A stretch of DNA of 64,000 nucleotides, taken from the NCBI GenBank assembly GCA_017591395.1, contig WEDG01005026.1, positions 142,684 through 206,683 on the forward strand, read 5' to 3'. Shown here one piece after another: positions 26,201 to 39,500 of this stretch. How positions within the stretch are numbered: position 1 is the first letter of the stretch; every line of letters begins with the position of its first letter. Made by a program: the position numbers and the translations under genes. The notes under the pieces are model-generated. The model made no database searches, was not told the DNA's origin, and worked only from the letters and a program-made list of their open reading frames with translations. The DNA is from Schistocephalus solidus (Eukaryota > Platyhelminthes > Cestoda > Diphyllobothriidea > Diphyllobothriidae).

Positions 26201-27752
26201 CTCCATTAAGGTGGATATGTTAGTAATTGTACATACCGAATGTTTATGCTGTTTGGTTGTTTGAACTACGAGTATCGGGTGATATATACATACACATCAC
26301 TGACGCTCTCTTCAAGAAAGGGAAATCTCACCTAAAGTTCGCACGGAACTCACCTATGCTTGCCTTTGATGCCGACAATTTAAACCTTCCAGTGTATCGC
26401 TTTTGCGATCTTCGTGGACTGTCTTTATCGTGTATTCTTTTTGTCCCCGATGACCAGAGGACAGTGTTTCTGAATTTTTGTTGTTTGTTTGGGTTGTTTG
26501 CTCTCGGACATTTTGACCCTGTCACTTTTCTCCTGATGGTGCCTCTTACTCGTGGCCAACTTTCAATGTCCACTGGGTTGGGAGAACAAATGGGGACTTC
26601 TGGGACGTTTTTGACGGAATTAACCGTCAAATAGTATGTATAGAGGGATTCGGTCTCTCATCAGTCATTTGAACCCGAAAGTTGTGGCAGGCACTCGGGA
26701 ATAGCAGGTGGTTGGTCGCTTTTCGTGCCTGATAAAAAGTTGGCAGATACAAACTCGACGTTGTGATGTCCTTCGGACGTCAAGAATTGATACTGTTCGA
26801 TGACGAAGAAGGCATTGTCCACACGCGGAACTGGCATGCATGTCATTTGAAGAAAGCATAATTTTTTACTGAATGCCTGTAAAAAAGAACATTTTCGCGC
26901 ATTTTTCCTATAAAAGATATTTGAATGTGTAGGGGATAACATAGTACTTAAGTAGTCAATTTTATCGTATGATTTCTGCATGTGAAATCCTGTCTTGATT
27001 GACTTACTACAAAATGATTGTAGATTGATAATTCTGTAAGTGTTTTCCATAAAATATGTTTAACTACAGAAGAACTTTTAAAATATGTAGAATAATTACG
27101 GCTGTGCAGATGACGACTTTTATTCAGTGTGGTTTTTGCAGGCGATCAGAAGGAAATGCATTAAAAACCCGGCATTCCGGTGTTACCTTATTACTGACAT
27201 CAGCTTCGAGGATTTAAAACAACATTTTCTGACCTTACTATCTAAATATTTTATTCACACTCGAAAAAGGTTACAAGAAGTGCTGCGAAGAAGAAATGGC
27301 ATCAATAAGGATTCTAGAATGAGGGAGAGGTCCATTTTCCAAGGGAATTTCAACACTATCACCATCTCATCAACGAGCAAAATATGCCAACAAGAAGTTT
27401 AACCTTTTAGAAAGGGAGCCGCTTATGCAAAAGTTACATTTCGCTTGCCTTTAATGCCATCTCCTGGCCTCTTTTCTCCTCGAGACTATGCGTGCGGACG
27501 TATGGAGGCCTGTCGTTGATATCAATTGACAAAATAAGTACCAACAGTCCTTACCGATTTAGGAAGGGCGAGGACTGTGGTCTTCGAGAGCAAATGGCAT
27601 TTTCTCCTTTTTGTCTTCCCCTCAATAGTAACGCAAACGTCATCACGTAAAAGATTGAGTAAGTCGACGAGGTGTACCACGTACCGAAATACAGGGAGGT
27701 TCACCTTCCGTGCGCTGAAAACTCAAAGGAAAAGTAAAGCCGCAGTTTCAAA

Positions 27753-27785
27753 GATTGATTGATTGATTGATTGATCGATTGATTG
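27753..27785. repeat. ATTG tetranucleotide microsatellite
   Basis: About eight GATT/ATTG units with one GATC interruption. Such runs often form the 3' tail of LINEs and SINEs, but no element body is recognised beside it. Confidence 0.85.
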
Positions 27786-29843
27786 AAACATACAACAACC
27801 GTTCGATCCGAGTTTATCTCCTCAGCGATCACTAGGCCACACATGCACATGGTTTTCTCAAGGTGCACAAAATAGATGCATCACACAGTATGTAGGGCAT
27901 CTAATTTGCGCCGTTTTATTTTAATTGCTTTAACAGGTACTGCTTTTGGGCAACTTCGCATTGCAACAAATGTATTATGAAGTACCTGAAACAGTTGCCA
28001 TATTTGATTTTATGACATTTGGTTGAAGCGCTGACAATGATGTTTTTTACTGTAGGGAAAAACGGAAAATTTTCGCACCAAAAATAATTTGGGGGAAGCA
28101 TAGCCTTCTGTGCTCATTTGAAAAATTGTTGTTGAAGGTCATGTTTTATTTGGGAAAGTTAAGGACGAACTGACTATCTTCGAAAGAACATTCAGATGTT
28201 CTTGAAAGAGAAGAGATGGAACGTTGAGGACAGTCATAAAATTGTCACGATACAAGCTAAATGCTTATAAATGCCAACGTACTCGAAATTGATAGACCAA
28301 GTGTTGGAAAACACTGACATACGTTGAAAATTGTTCAAAAATAAGGAATTCGGACGCCGCATAACTTGGCTGAAAGAAAACAAGAAAGGCATAAACCCAC
28401 ATGTGAAATATTGTTTTTCAGACACGCATTATTCTTTCGAATCTTTACTGGCGTCAACAAGTGGACCTTTCGCAATAATCCTGAACGTAAAAAACCTGGA
28501 CGATGCCTAGCCAGCCATCAGCACCCATACCGAAGAAGAATATTGATAGGAGAAAAGTTATTCTAGGCATTTAGTGGGCCCAAAACAGTGATGTATTAAG
28601 AACTGCTGAAACCATCTGAAAATATTACTGCTAACCAATCGCCAGGGTAATCAATCCATTTAAGTCGGCCACTGAAAAGAAAAGGCCATAATATTATGAA
28701 CGTCGTGATAGAGAAATTGTGCAACATAAAAACGGTAGACATCATCGCGTTGCACGAGTGAAAACAACATTGAAAGCACTTCACGGGCAAGTTCTTATCA
28801 TCCACGGCGTATTTAATATCTATTCTTCCAAAAGATTATAAATTTTTCAGTCGATGCAACATTAAAGAAAAAGTCAGAATTCAAGATCAATGGATTGTGT
28901 CGACAGATGAACATTTTTTTCACTTTAGAATCCATTTTTACCTTAAAGATGGTAGGAGGTTTTAACTAATAACGTAAAAGTCTTTGAGTAAAGTATAAAG
29001 TATAGCTACTTTTGAATTAACGTTGGTTTATTTCAGAAAAACATGGCACAAAATAATTTTCGGTCTTAATATTTGGAATTTTTCCAAGTGGGTACTGACT
29101 CCTCTAAAATAACCAATGCCACATCAACAACACCCGCGCATTCCATCAAAGGGTCCACGACCATAAAGTAAGTCCTGATGGATGCCTTCTGTGGTATGAC
29201 GCCGGTTCCCATATTCCCCTCAAAATCACGTGACTTGGCAATGGAAAACGGAGGTCAACGCTCAAAAGACTGGCATTATTATATCCTAAAGATGTCCTTT
29301 TGGAATTTTCAGGTTTTGCCTTGCTAAATACGGCCAATTGGGCAATAAATACTACCGGTATGCTTTTACATATCAAGATCACTCGTAACCTTATAATTAA
29401 AACGATTGAGAAAGAACTTATCTGCATATTAGAACGTATGACCTCTCTAGACTTCTTTATATACAGTCATAAAGGAATTCTTCATTTCAGTCTGAAGGCC
29501 CATAAAGCATCCAGAACTGGATATTATCTGGGTAAATGGAAACGGTTTGCGGAACTTTACGGTTGTTCGGTCCCTCTCAGCCGAATCCAGATACCGAGGA
29601 AACTTGACTTTCAGGGTACGGGCTGTTAGCTCCGTTAGAAATAATGCGAATGTTTTAAACTTAGAATTATGCATAATCCTCAATTGTTTCGTATGTACAG
29701 GTGTGTTTTAGTTGCCGCTTCCTGTGACCTAAACTTGATATATAAGGCTGCGCAAACTGACACGTATACAATAAATTTATCTGGTTGCTATTCGTTTTAC
29801 TTATTAATCCCTAACGTCACTTTATTTGCCACATCTTGGTAAT

Positions 29844-30188
29844 TCAGAACTTTTCATTTCGTTTGTATCTACAATCCTGAGCAAATTTATTCGAAACAGC
29901 AGCTCAACTCCCAAAAGGTGTCCCCTGAGTTCTTTTTCACAGCTGTGGAGAAAACTGTTTGAGACTGGCTGTATTTGCCTCTCATGACAAGTCCATCAAC
30001 TGCCGGAAAACAACTGTTTTTTTTTCCAGAGCTTTTCATTTCGTTGCATCTGCAATCCTGAGCAAATTTATTCGAAACAGCAGCTTAACTCCCAAAAGGT
30101 GTCCCCTGAGTTCTGTTTCACAGCTGTGGAGAAAACTGTTTGAGACTAGCTGTATTTGCCTCTCATGACAAGTCCATCAACTGCCGGA
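29844..30188. repeat. 182-bp tandem duplication (two copies)
   Basis: The copies start at 29,851 and 30,033 (TTTTCATTTCG) and both end at CATCAACTGCCGGA. They differ by a few substitutions and by a T-run linker between them. No coding motif is present. Confidence 0.88.
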
Positions 30189-33077
30189 TCCTGTAACTGA
30201 ATACAAAACTGACCTCTGATGGGTTTTATCGTCAGAAAGATAATGTTTACTTTTTTGGCGCCGTCACGTCTGAAGACGGACTCCTGTACAAATTCGAAAG
30301 CTTCCATTTATGAACAAGTTGTCCTGGTGATCTTGTAGGCAGATACTGTCTCAGTAGTATCAGTTACCGGGACACGATCTCGTGAAATATTAAATGAAAT
30401 TTCGAAATGAGTTTTCAGCTAGGTAGGATTACTTATGTGGAATTGTACAATTGATCATCATAAAGCCCAAGCCACTGATATTTCGGATATGACGATATGC
30501 TGACCTTTGACTGCCTGCAGAAATATCACTCTATAGAAGAGATGACTATTTATGCAGCGTGCATTTTTTTATATTGCATTTAAATGCCCTTATAAATTCA
30601 AATATACTTCACAGAAAACCTAACGAAATTTCTTTATTGTACCTAGTTGATAGTCAATCATGACATCTTTTAATTTTATGCTCGAAAAGAGGTTATTTTT
30701 TGCTTTTAAAACGTTTTATTCAAATAACATGCTCCTCATGAAGTAGACAAAATAGCCCATATCCACTGCAAAATTTTATGAGCACTCCATGGTATATTCT
30801 TAATGGCATAGAGGAATATATTCTTTTAACTGCACTGAAAGAATACAGCTTGCAGACTATTTACTTCAAACGCAACTGCATTAGAAGATAGGCCTCAAGG
30901 TTATAAGAGAAACCTTTTCAAAACATTAACATACGCGAGTTGTGATCGAATTAGTACGGCTATCGAATGTGACTTTTTTATTGATCGCGGTTTTTGCAGG
31001 CACAAAGAAACATGCATTCAAAAGCTCATATTCTGGTGTGTCTTTAATACACGGGATGATACTCTAAGATGATAAATCTGACAAGGCAACTTAAGTACCC
31101 TTCCTAATCGAAAAGATATTTCAGAATTTTGCTTAGTATTTCATGAGATCGGTCACTGTACGTCTGCGAAACATAAATATAGCAGAGGATACGTTTGGCA
31201 CATGGGATTCATCGCCCTCTCCCCCCTACCCTCTCCAAACCTTCGGCCCGCATAACGATAGTAGCCGGTCAGGGAAGCTGAAGTGATCCAGATTAGTAGG
31301 GATGCGCAAGCGCTAAATTTGTGCGTAATTCCTATCCTACGGTCTACAGCCAGTCCTCGACAAATTTCCAAGTTCACATGGGACTGGCGTTCACTGATCG
31401 TTTCGGGGTAGTCTGTTTTGCCTTACGGTTCCGGCCCAGGGCGATCACAGGCGGGAAATCCGAAATTATGAACTGTTGAGCCGCCGGTGGCTGCAATGAA
31501 CACTTCTAAATTCTCACCATCCTCAACCAGTCCTGACCCCAACCTGAGGTACGGACTGCGATTTGAACCAAAGCCGACTTGGAGGAACTTTATCAATGGA
31601 GATACTGGAGCCTGGAACGGCAGCTTCGGACTTATTTTTCCGAACCAGCAGGTCGTACTCTTGCCCAAGGCAGGGATGAACTACGATCAAAAGACTGAAT
31701 GTTGAACGGCTACTCATGTGCGAAATTGAAAGCTCCAGACAAAAAAGTGCGGGAGAGAGTAACCTCTGATCGTATCACAAATAGGCACTCTGTTCATCCT
31801 ATTACAAGATAAAATCCCCTGTCCACTCAGTTATATTATTGTGACTGAACGCTAGAAGCAGAAATGTCCATTCCGAGTCCAATAGGTCAGTCTTGCCGGC
31901 GCACGGATACCACTGATGCATGTGGAAAGTTCCAGGAATTGGTTAAAGCGGAGGCCGAAACAATAAACCGAGGAAGCCCATCAGCCTAAGGTTGGGAAAA
32001 GTTGTTCTTACGGCATCTCCAACTTTCGGCTACTAATCCATACACCCGCCAGTTCGTCAAAGCGAGTCCTTCAAGAATTTAAAAGCGTAAGTTGCCTGCC
32101 GACCAAGGCAGGGTAACTTCTAGGCTCCCCCATGCAGATCTACTAAAATGAGCCGAGTAAACGTCTCGGAAAAACTGCGAGGCCATTAGCTGCCTCCAAC
32201 CCCGCTTGAGCTGGCGTCTCATCCCGGCCCGGGGCAATCATCCAGAGCCAATTGAACGGTCTAAAAGGCGTCTTAGGGTGGTTTATCCGGTAGTGTAATT
32301 TCGGACGGGAAAACCCGTCAGACAAACAGGAAGACTGCTGAAATCGCGGATGGCCAAACACAAACCAGTAGGGACGAGACACCGTCAAGATGAAATTCTA
32401 TGTGTGCGCCTCTGTCCGCTAGTGATGTGCACGAGTGCATAAGCGTCATGCGAGATTCAACCAATGTCCGCTTGGTCAACTGATTGGGTGATAGCATTGT
32501 GGGCACCTGCGATCGGCTTTCCCATAGGCTGTATGCCTGCATTATCCGATAGCCCGATAACTGTGATCACGACCTCTAGCATGTCGTAGTTGCCAGAGAC
32601 GAAAAACGTATATGCGCCTGAGGGGCTACAAAGTTTCTTGAGCCATGATTTACAGTTGATCAGCAAACGCAACGTCGTCTCGCTTTGTATGCGCTCTCAT
32701 CCCTTTCTTGGACAAAGAACTAGTCACGCGAGGAACGTTGTTTCCGGTGACTTTAATGACAACCAAACTGCCGAACAAGAATCAAGCCAAACAACTAATT
32801 TGTTTCTCGCACGTGGGGGACTACATGATTTCCGCACCAAATAGAAACACCTGCAATGGGCACACTTATCTTTTGCCGTCTCGGATGGTAGTCCGGCGAG
32901 CGACTCAAGGCATTGCAGAAACGGCGGTTGGCCAGTATTCTGTGTAAAACAAGGAAGAATTTCAATTCTCTGTTGTTATTAATGGAAAATAAACCGATCG
33001 GCGGGATGATATGTACACATACAAATATGAAACAGACGAGGGAGGACGTGTTCGAATGGGTGCGGCTCAGACAGGGT

Positions 33078-33512
33078 TTAGTGCTCATCCACTATATGCT
33101 GCATGATGACATTGCGTTCATAACTTGTGAAGGCACAGATTGGACAGACGATTTGGGGTCCACGAGGCCGGGCGCGATCGCCAATAGCGGTTGAGACTAT
33201 GACTGGCTGTTGACAATGGGTTCGAGGCCACGACAGCGGCTGAGTTAACGACCGCGATCCAACGAAACGAGGTCCTGATGGGGATAACCAAGCAGGCCGC
33301 CTCAACGCCTCCTGCAGAGAGGAAGGTAGTGCGATTGATTCCGGAGCTCGCGGTACGGTTTCGACGGCTGGAGCGGATGTTACGCCGACCGGTACGGGGA
33401 AAGAGACGGAGGTCAAGGATGTCGATGGCACCGACACTGGGGCCACGGAACTCAATCCTTGCGGCAGTGGCATAGTGCATACTATACGCACGGTAGTGGG
33501 AGTCGACGATTG
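33078..33512 (-). CDS. zinc-finger gene last exon, terminal C2H2 finger
   Basis: The acceptor CGTTTTTGTAG is in phase 0, followed by 144 codons and a TAA. After a Ser/Pro/Val-rich region the protein ends in a textbook finger at 33,146-33,081: C-x2-C-x12-H-x4-H, with Phe and Met at core positions and the last His directly before the stop. The finger and the stop position argue strongly that this is the true reading frame. The frame 33,118-33,480 is a shadow. Confidence 0.75.
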   Translation of the reverse strand, partial: QSSTPTTVRIVCTMPLPQGLSSVAPVSVPSTSLTSVSFPVPVGVTSAPAVETVPRAPESIALPSSLQEALRRPAWLSPSGPRFVGSRSLTQPLSWPRTHCQQPVIVSTAIGDRARPRGPQIVCPICAFTSYERNVIMQHIVDEH

Positions 33513-36500
33513 CTACAAAAACGAATGTAAGGACGTAAAACGACCGAAACTACGTCTGCATGGAGAATAATTCCAGCAGTTTAATTTGAAGTTGCTTATA
33601 TACAGTAGATTGTCTAACTCATTAAATGTCTATATCAGAATTTGAGGTAGTTGCAGGGCACGCATTTTAAGGTGTTATTTCTATTTGTTGTATTGAATTG
33701 ATACACAAAAAATAGTTTAATAATAAAGAGTTCACTTCAGATCGGTTTATTGATGGGAAAACGGGGCTACACAGGGCAAAATCTAACGTTTCTTGCTATC
33801 CAGGAATTTTCCTACGCTATTAAAAGCAACGGATCAAAGCATTTGATTTTTTTGCAGTGTTATGAATAAAAATTAATATAAACCGGAAAAATTTGGAATA
33901 TATCCCTTCGGAGAACGGAATATTTTGTTTTGTTATCACGAAATCAGGTGAATGCAGGTTTGACAGATAACATTGTTTACGAAAAACAAGGGCAGATTCG
34001 TACGCCAAGACAATTTTGTTCTGCAGTTGACTATAAGTGAATAAGGAAACTTAAAACGGAAGGGGCAGAAGATTGACATTTTATCACAAAATCTTATAAT
34101 ATATTTGGCCACTCTCGTGCGTTTGAAATCTTAGAACTAGACTGAAAAGTAAGCAAATATATCGAAAAATGCTCCAATAGAATGAGAGAAGTGATTTCTT
34201 GAATTTTCAGCAGAAATTTTATCCATAATTTTCAGCGAAGTGGAAAAACCGGTCAAACATTCGCAGTTTTTCCTCGACTTTACCTTGGAAAAACGTTAAG
34301 TACGCAGACATTTGACAGCGACATATTTAATTAAAGCGCTTTTCAAAAAAGGTAACTTACTATAGAAAGTTTTTAAACTAATTATAGGCATATATTTGCC
34401 CGGCTTTTGTTATGGACGTTCATTTTTCTCGGCAGCGAGTTTTCATGTTTGAGTGAGTCTACAAATATGACCCATACGGTCATCTGCGGTAGAAAGAATG
34501 TCCAAAAAGTCACTACTTCGGTAAATGCTTTTAACAAATATCATATTTTTAAGGTTTTAATAAACACATTGAACGGAATCTACATTTATGGGCAGTCGAC
34601 TGAAGACGCTCAAAATCGTAAAGAATTCACCACATTTTCAAACACGATCTGAAACTCATCATAAGAGAAATTAAACAATAGAAAAGACATTTTTATGTGC
34701 ACAAAATGGTACGTTTACGATTGCACCTGACGATTCTATTTAAATTTATTAGTCAGTGACTGGCCTGTTAAGATGTGAGCTTATGAAATAATACATTCCA
34801 GTGACGTCCCTATCGGCGCAATCAACGGAAAATCTGTTTGCCTTGGCCAAGCGCATCTAAATAAGCAAACAGAACTCCGCTTTAGGCCTCCACACCAGAT
34901 TTACTCATAAAAACCAAAATACCCACAACAACTTATAATGTCTGGTTCGTGACCTCAAAGCAACATACAATAGGAACTATTGGGCGCAATGCAACACAGA
35001 CTTCTATTACATATTTTACTACAGTTTTCCATAAAAAGGACCTTATTCTACTCACATTCGACAAGCGTATCCCCTCCATATTCATTCTGTGACATTTACA
35101 TGATTCGCTTTTCCCATTTTCATCGGTTTACGGCGATTTTTAACTGCACATAGGGGCTGCAGCCTATCAAAGCCGACAGTAACTAACCGAATTTTCCAGT
35201 AAGTTCTGTTGCTGTCTCTTCGCTGCCTCGACAAATGATGCGAATTCGGAAGGCGAGACAGTTGATGGCGGCTGACCCAAACGCGAAGGGTTTGCAGTTG
35301 AACCCACCTGATAGAAAAAGAACAGGATGAAAGAGGTCAAAATTACCTCCAGAAAGCGACACACTGTCAGACGGATACAAATGGATGAACGCCTACCAGA
35401 CGAAATATTGGAGGCCTGGTCGAGCCACTCGCACTAGTCTACAACGCAAATTAAAATTGGTTAAATGAATAATGCCTACTTATAAACATTTGCGTAGACA
35501 TTATGATCAGCAGCAAATATTTACAGTGAGTGACTGTTCAGTGGACGACGGAGGAAGGCAAGAGCGGAGCGCGAACACAGCAGGTTTAGGAGCTATCGGT
35601 AGAAGTGGTGTGGACGGATTGCTTGGCTTTGGCGGGGGCTGATTTGTAACCGGTGGGGCCGGCGTTTGAAGGAGGAGCCGTTGACGCTGGCTTGGCGGTG
35701 AAGGCACTGGCGGCGTATTGCATTGACCGCTTACGCCACTACGCTCGGAATTTAAGGTAGGCCGCAAGCGGGAGAGGTGTGAAGTTGGAACTGCGGTCTT
35801 AGCACGGGTCAGATCACGGGGAGGAAGAGATCTGATGAATAAACGAAAGAAGTTCACATTTGAGGTTATTCAAGGTGACCGGACATTATTGGAGAATTTC
35901 TACGGTACGACAGTCTGCGAAGCAGTTGGAAAAGATAGATCAGGACTGAACAGAAGAAAGTGTTCCCAGAACTCTTAATCTCCTGAACGAAATAGCAGTT
36001 AATCAAGATATCCTCTATCTTCGAGCAAAGGGGTCAGAGGCCAGTTTGGAAAGGAAACTGACAGAGTCAGAAGGAGATGCGACTGGCGCAAGGTTATAGC
36101 ACAGACGCATAGTTTCAATCATCAAGATAAGTGAAGGATAGACCTGAAAAGGATTATGATACTTGAGTATTACCAGTATTATTAATGTGCATCTTTAGCG
36201 ATTTTTTAGTCATAGTAAAAGTAGACTCTGGTAACAGTGAAAGGGTAAAGGTTATTCAATCAGAGTGTTCTTAGCGCCTTTTCACGTTTTTTCACAATAC
36301 GTGTCAGATTCAACGAATGATCTCGAGGAGCTCATATCTGAGAACCAGCCCGTAGCTATGTCATATTAATACTATATTACTTTTAAGGTTATCATCTTGT
36401 CACGCGACGGGCAAATGGTACTAATACGTTCTTCAATGTATAAAAACCAGTCAGACAATTGCAGAAAATGAAAAGGTACTCAAAAATAAGTAAGTATATG

Positions 36501-39500
36501 AAAACATGAAGTGGAAGTTCGATCGTCGTTATCGCCAATGTTCACGTGTGCCACAGTGGGTAGAGGGACAGTGAAGTGCAAGAATTAGTTTAGTGATAGG
36601 CTTTGTGTGGCGGCACGCCTAGGGGTGGTTCCGGCCGTGCCAGCTACCTGCGCCCCCTCCCACCTCCGGTCTTCTTGAGTTGGTCATGATACTAGGCCCA
36701 GGTCGGGACCGAAAGTGCGGCCGATGTAGCAAAAGTCTACTCTCCCTATAATCTAATGCACGCGCAAGTCAACGCGCTTCCTTCCAGCCTGCTGTGAAGT
36801 ACACGATGAACATCGTCGAACTATCATAATGATAGGCCTAGCAGCATCTACATACTCTACTCGCTTATCCACCTCGGCTCTGCGTCAAGACTGGATTATG
36901 AAGACTAGAAAGGAGGTTGGGCGCAGTGGCTAACAAATCTGAACAGCCCATCTGCGCGTGTCACACACACACACACACACGGCAGTTCGACCGTCGATTT
37001 CGACGAGGTCCACCGTATGCTCCACATCAGGTGGTGCAGGGACGGTGACTTGCGCATGAATTAGTTTTAAGTGATAGTAGCCTTGCGCTGCAGCTACCGC
37101 ACCCTCTCCTCCTCCCCAAACTGAGCTCGGTGTCAAGACAGAGCCAAGAAGACCGGAGATGGGAGAGGCGCAGGTGGCTGGCGCGGCCGGAGCCACACAC
37201 ACACGACAGTTCGACCGTCGTAGTCCGACGATGTCCACCGTATGCTCATGGGAAAGTTGAGCAGGGACGGTGACTTGCGCGTGATTTAGTTAAAGTGATA
37301 GTAGACTTGCGCTGCATCTACCGCACTCTCTCCTCCCCCACCCGAGCCCGGTGTCAAGACAGAGTCAAGAAGACCGGAGGCGGGAGAGGACGCAGGTGGC
37401 TGGCGTGGCTGGGTCCCTTAAGTCCTAGCCGCCCCTAGGCGTGCCACCACACCTCCATGTTCGGCATTTGTTATGGGAGCACAACCCGAATAACGCCTGC
37501 CGTGCCCTAATGTGGCCCCCGTGTTGGTCCAACGCATCTACCACGTGGCCCGTTTAGGGGGCACACACACACACCTGGTTCGCGCACGATCGACCAGATT
37601 TTCATAGAACAAGAAAGGGGGCAACTCGGATCCCAACTGAGTAGTACTGCCACTGAAAACCTGGCCTTAGAGGAGGATCAAGTTATCTCATCCCCTAGCA
37701 GACTTCCAAGCCATGAATCTTAGCGCAACGCGATAGTTTAAAAACGCGTATGAGTAGTTTAATGAGAAATATGCACAGTGTTGTGGAGACAGAATTGGAT
37801 GGTAGTTAAATAACAACCGAACACCATGGTTATATATGATAGGCGAACAGTTCCATAGGTGTAAACGGACGTTGTGGCCATCATGTGTTTTACTGATTGC
37901 GGACGGCGACTGGGAAAAGTGAAGGAAAAGCTGTCACGCATCGCTGTACGAATAAATATGCGATCATTTATGACAAGCACAGTCAAATAATCTTCTCTCA
38001 AGCGACTGTTCAGGAAACACAGTTAATGGTTGAAGAAATGCAGTGTGTACTGAAAATGACTGCCTTACGTTTTAAAGTTGTCTTCAAGGAATTTCCTGAG
38101 TATAAGTGGCTCGGACGGCGCGGGTTGAACGGCCCGCTCAGTGTCCTGACTCGAAACCAAACAAGGCTGCATGTAACCCATCAGGGCGGAAATGGCGCGA
38201 GTATATCGAAGGGAGAAGGAGGGTGCCATGGGGGATATATCGGTGACAGGCAGGAGGTGGCTGGCCAATTGAGCGGGCAAACTGAATCTGGCTTCGGGGT
38301 TGGGGCAGAGAAGGAAGACGGCCATACTGTGCGCATCAATGGCCCGTGCGGGATCCGAGGAGAGCTGCTGTAATATGGCGGCCATCCTAGTGCTCTCGTC
38401 CTCCGCCTGTGCCACTTGACAAACCAGGTGGCGTTGGTTCCGGTCGGTAGTATCGCCACAGTTCCAGCAGCGCACCGAGACAGAGGCATGGGAGGCATGA
38501 AAGTTGTGAACCCCATGAACCCTATTTGACGGTGAGGAGAAGGAATGAGGAGAGATGACTCGTTGGAAAAAATCGAGTTGCATATACAATAGTTCAATCG
38601 TCGATTTCGACGAGGTCCACCGTATGCTCCACGGAAGGGTGATGCAGGGACGGTGACTTGCGCGTGAATTAGTTTTAAGTGAAAGTAGCCTCTCACTGCA
38701 ACTACCGCACACTCTCCTCCTCCCCCACCTGAGACGGTGTCATGACAGAGTCAAGAAGACCGGACATGGGAGAGGGCGCAGGTGGCTGGCGCGGCCGGAG
38801 CCGCATCTGGGCGTACCACCACACCTGACTCGGATCCCACGGGGTGGGTGTGCCATAAAGGTTACATTAAGAAGGAGCCATTGCAGCCTGACTCTCAGTC
38901 CGCCAGTCCACTCCACACAAAACACACATTGGGCTGGCCACGCGGTCCGAGTTATCCCGTCAGTTGGCAACCTTCACAGTCGCGGCTTTTAGTTTCAAGC
39001 GCGTCAGATTGTTTATAGTGAGGAAAACGCGCTGAGCCGTCAACCTCACTCTCTCCCCCACCCCCACAGTCAAACCACTGTCCGAGCCGGTCAGTTGTCT
39101 GATGCGGTAGTGGGCAGAGTTATATATGACAGTTCGATCGTCGTAGTCCAACGATGTCCACCGTATGCTCCACACCATGGTGGCACAGGGATGGTGACTT
39201 GCGTGTGATTTAGTTCAAAGTGATAGTAGACTTGCGCTGCATCTACCGCACTCTCTTCTCCTCCCCACCTGAGCCCGGTGTCATGAGAGACTTAAGAAGA
39301 CCGGAGATGGGAGAGGGCGCAGGTGGCTGGCGCGGCCGGAGCCACACACACACACGACAGTTCGACCGTCGTAGTCCGACGATGTCCACCGTATGCTCAT
39401 GGGAAAGTTGAGCAGGGACGGTGACTTGCGCGTGATTTAGTTAAAGTGATAGTAGACTTGCGCTGCATCTACCGCACTCTCTCCTCCCCCACCCGAGCCC

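Larger units (their letters stand above)
20571..33077. other. intergenic region, no gene supported
   Basis: About 12.5 kb between the LHFPL-like gene start and the zinc-finger gene end. Open frames are short and not recognisable. The longest, 26,227-26,634 (+) and 26,661-27,050 (-), show no motif and no splice context I trust. The region holds AT-rich low-complexity DNA (about 21.1-21.45 kb), CCCTAA/TTAGGG-like tracts, an inverted-repeat mini-element (22,960-23,279), an ATTG microsatellite and a 182-bp duplication. The stretch at 31.4-32.4 kb looks like an old unclassified repeat. Confidence 0.5.
37203..39354. repeat. 2152-bp tandem duplication, copy 1
   Basis: Matches 39,355-41,506 almost base for base. 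I noted only a one-C difference near 37,409/39,563, one CA unit more or less at the start, and G/T at 38,534/40,686. The unit contains three copies of the hairpin-tailed repeat (at about 37,207, 38,590 and 39,126) and one coding exon of the zinc-finger gene. Such identity means a very recent event, or an assembly duplication. Confidence 0.92.

Noticed and set aside
26227..27050. Frames of 135 (+) and 129 (-) codons as possible genes
   Set aside because: No motif, no convincing splice or promoter context, and overlapping antisense frames. Lengths are within chance expectation.
37897..38373. 158-codon plus-strand frame, duplicated at 40,049-40,525
   Set aside because: Its presence in two copies comes only from the DNA duplication. 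It is Gly-rich without a recognisable domain and opposite a better-supported exon.
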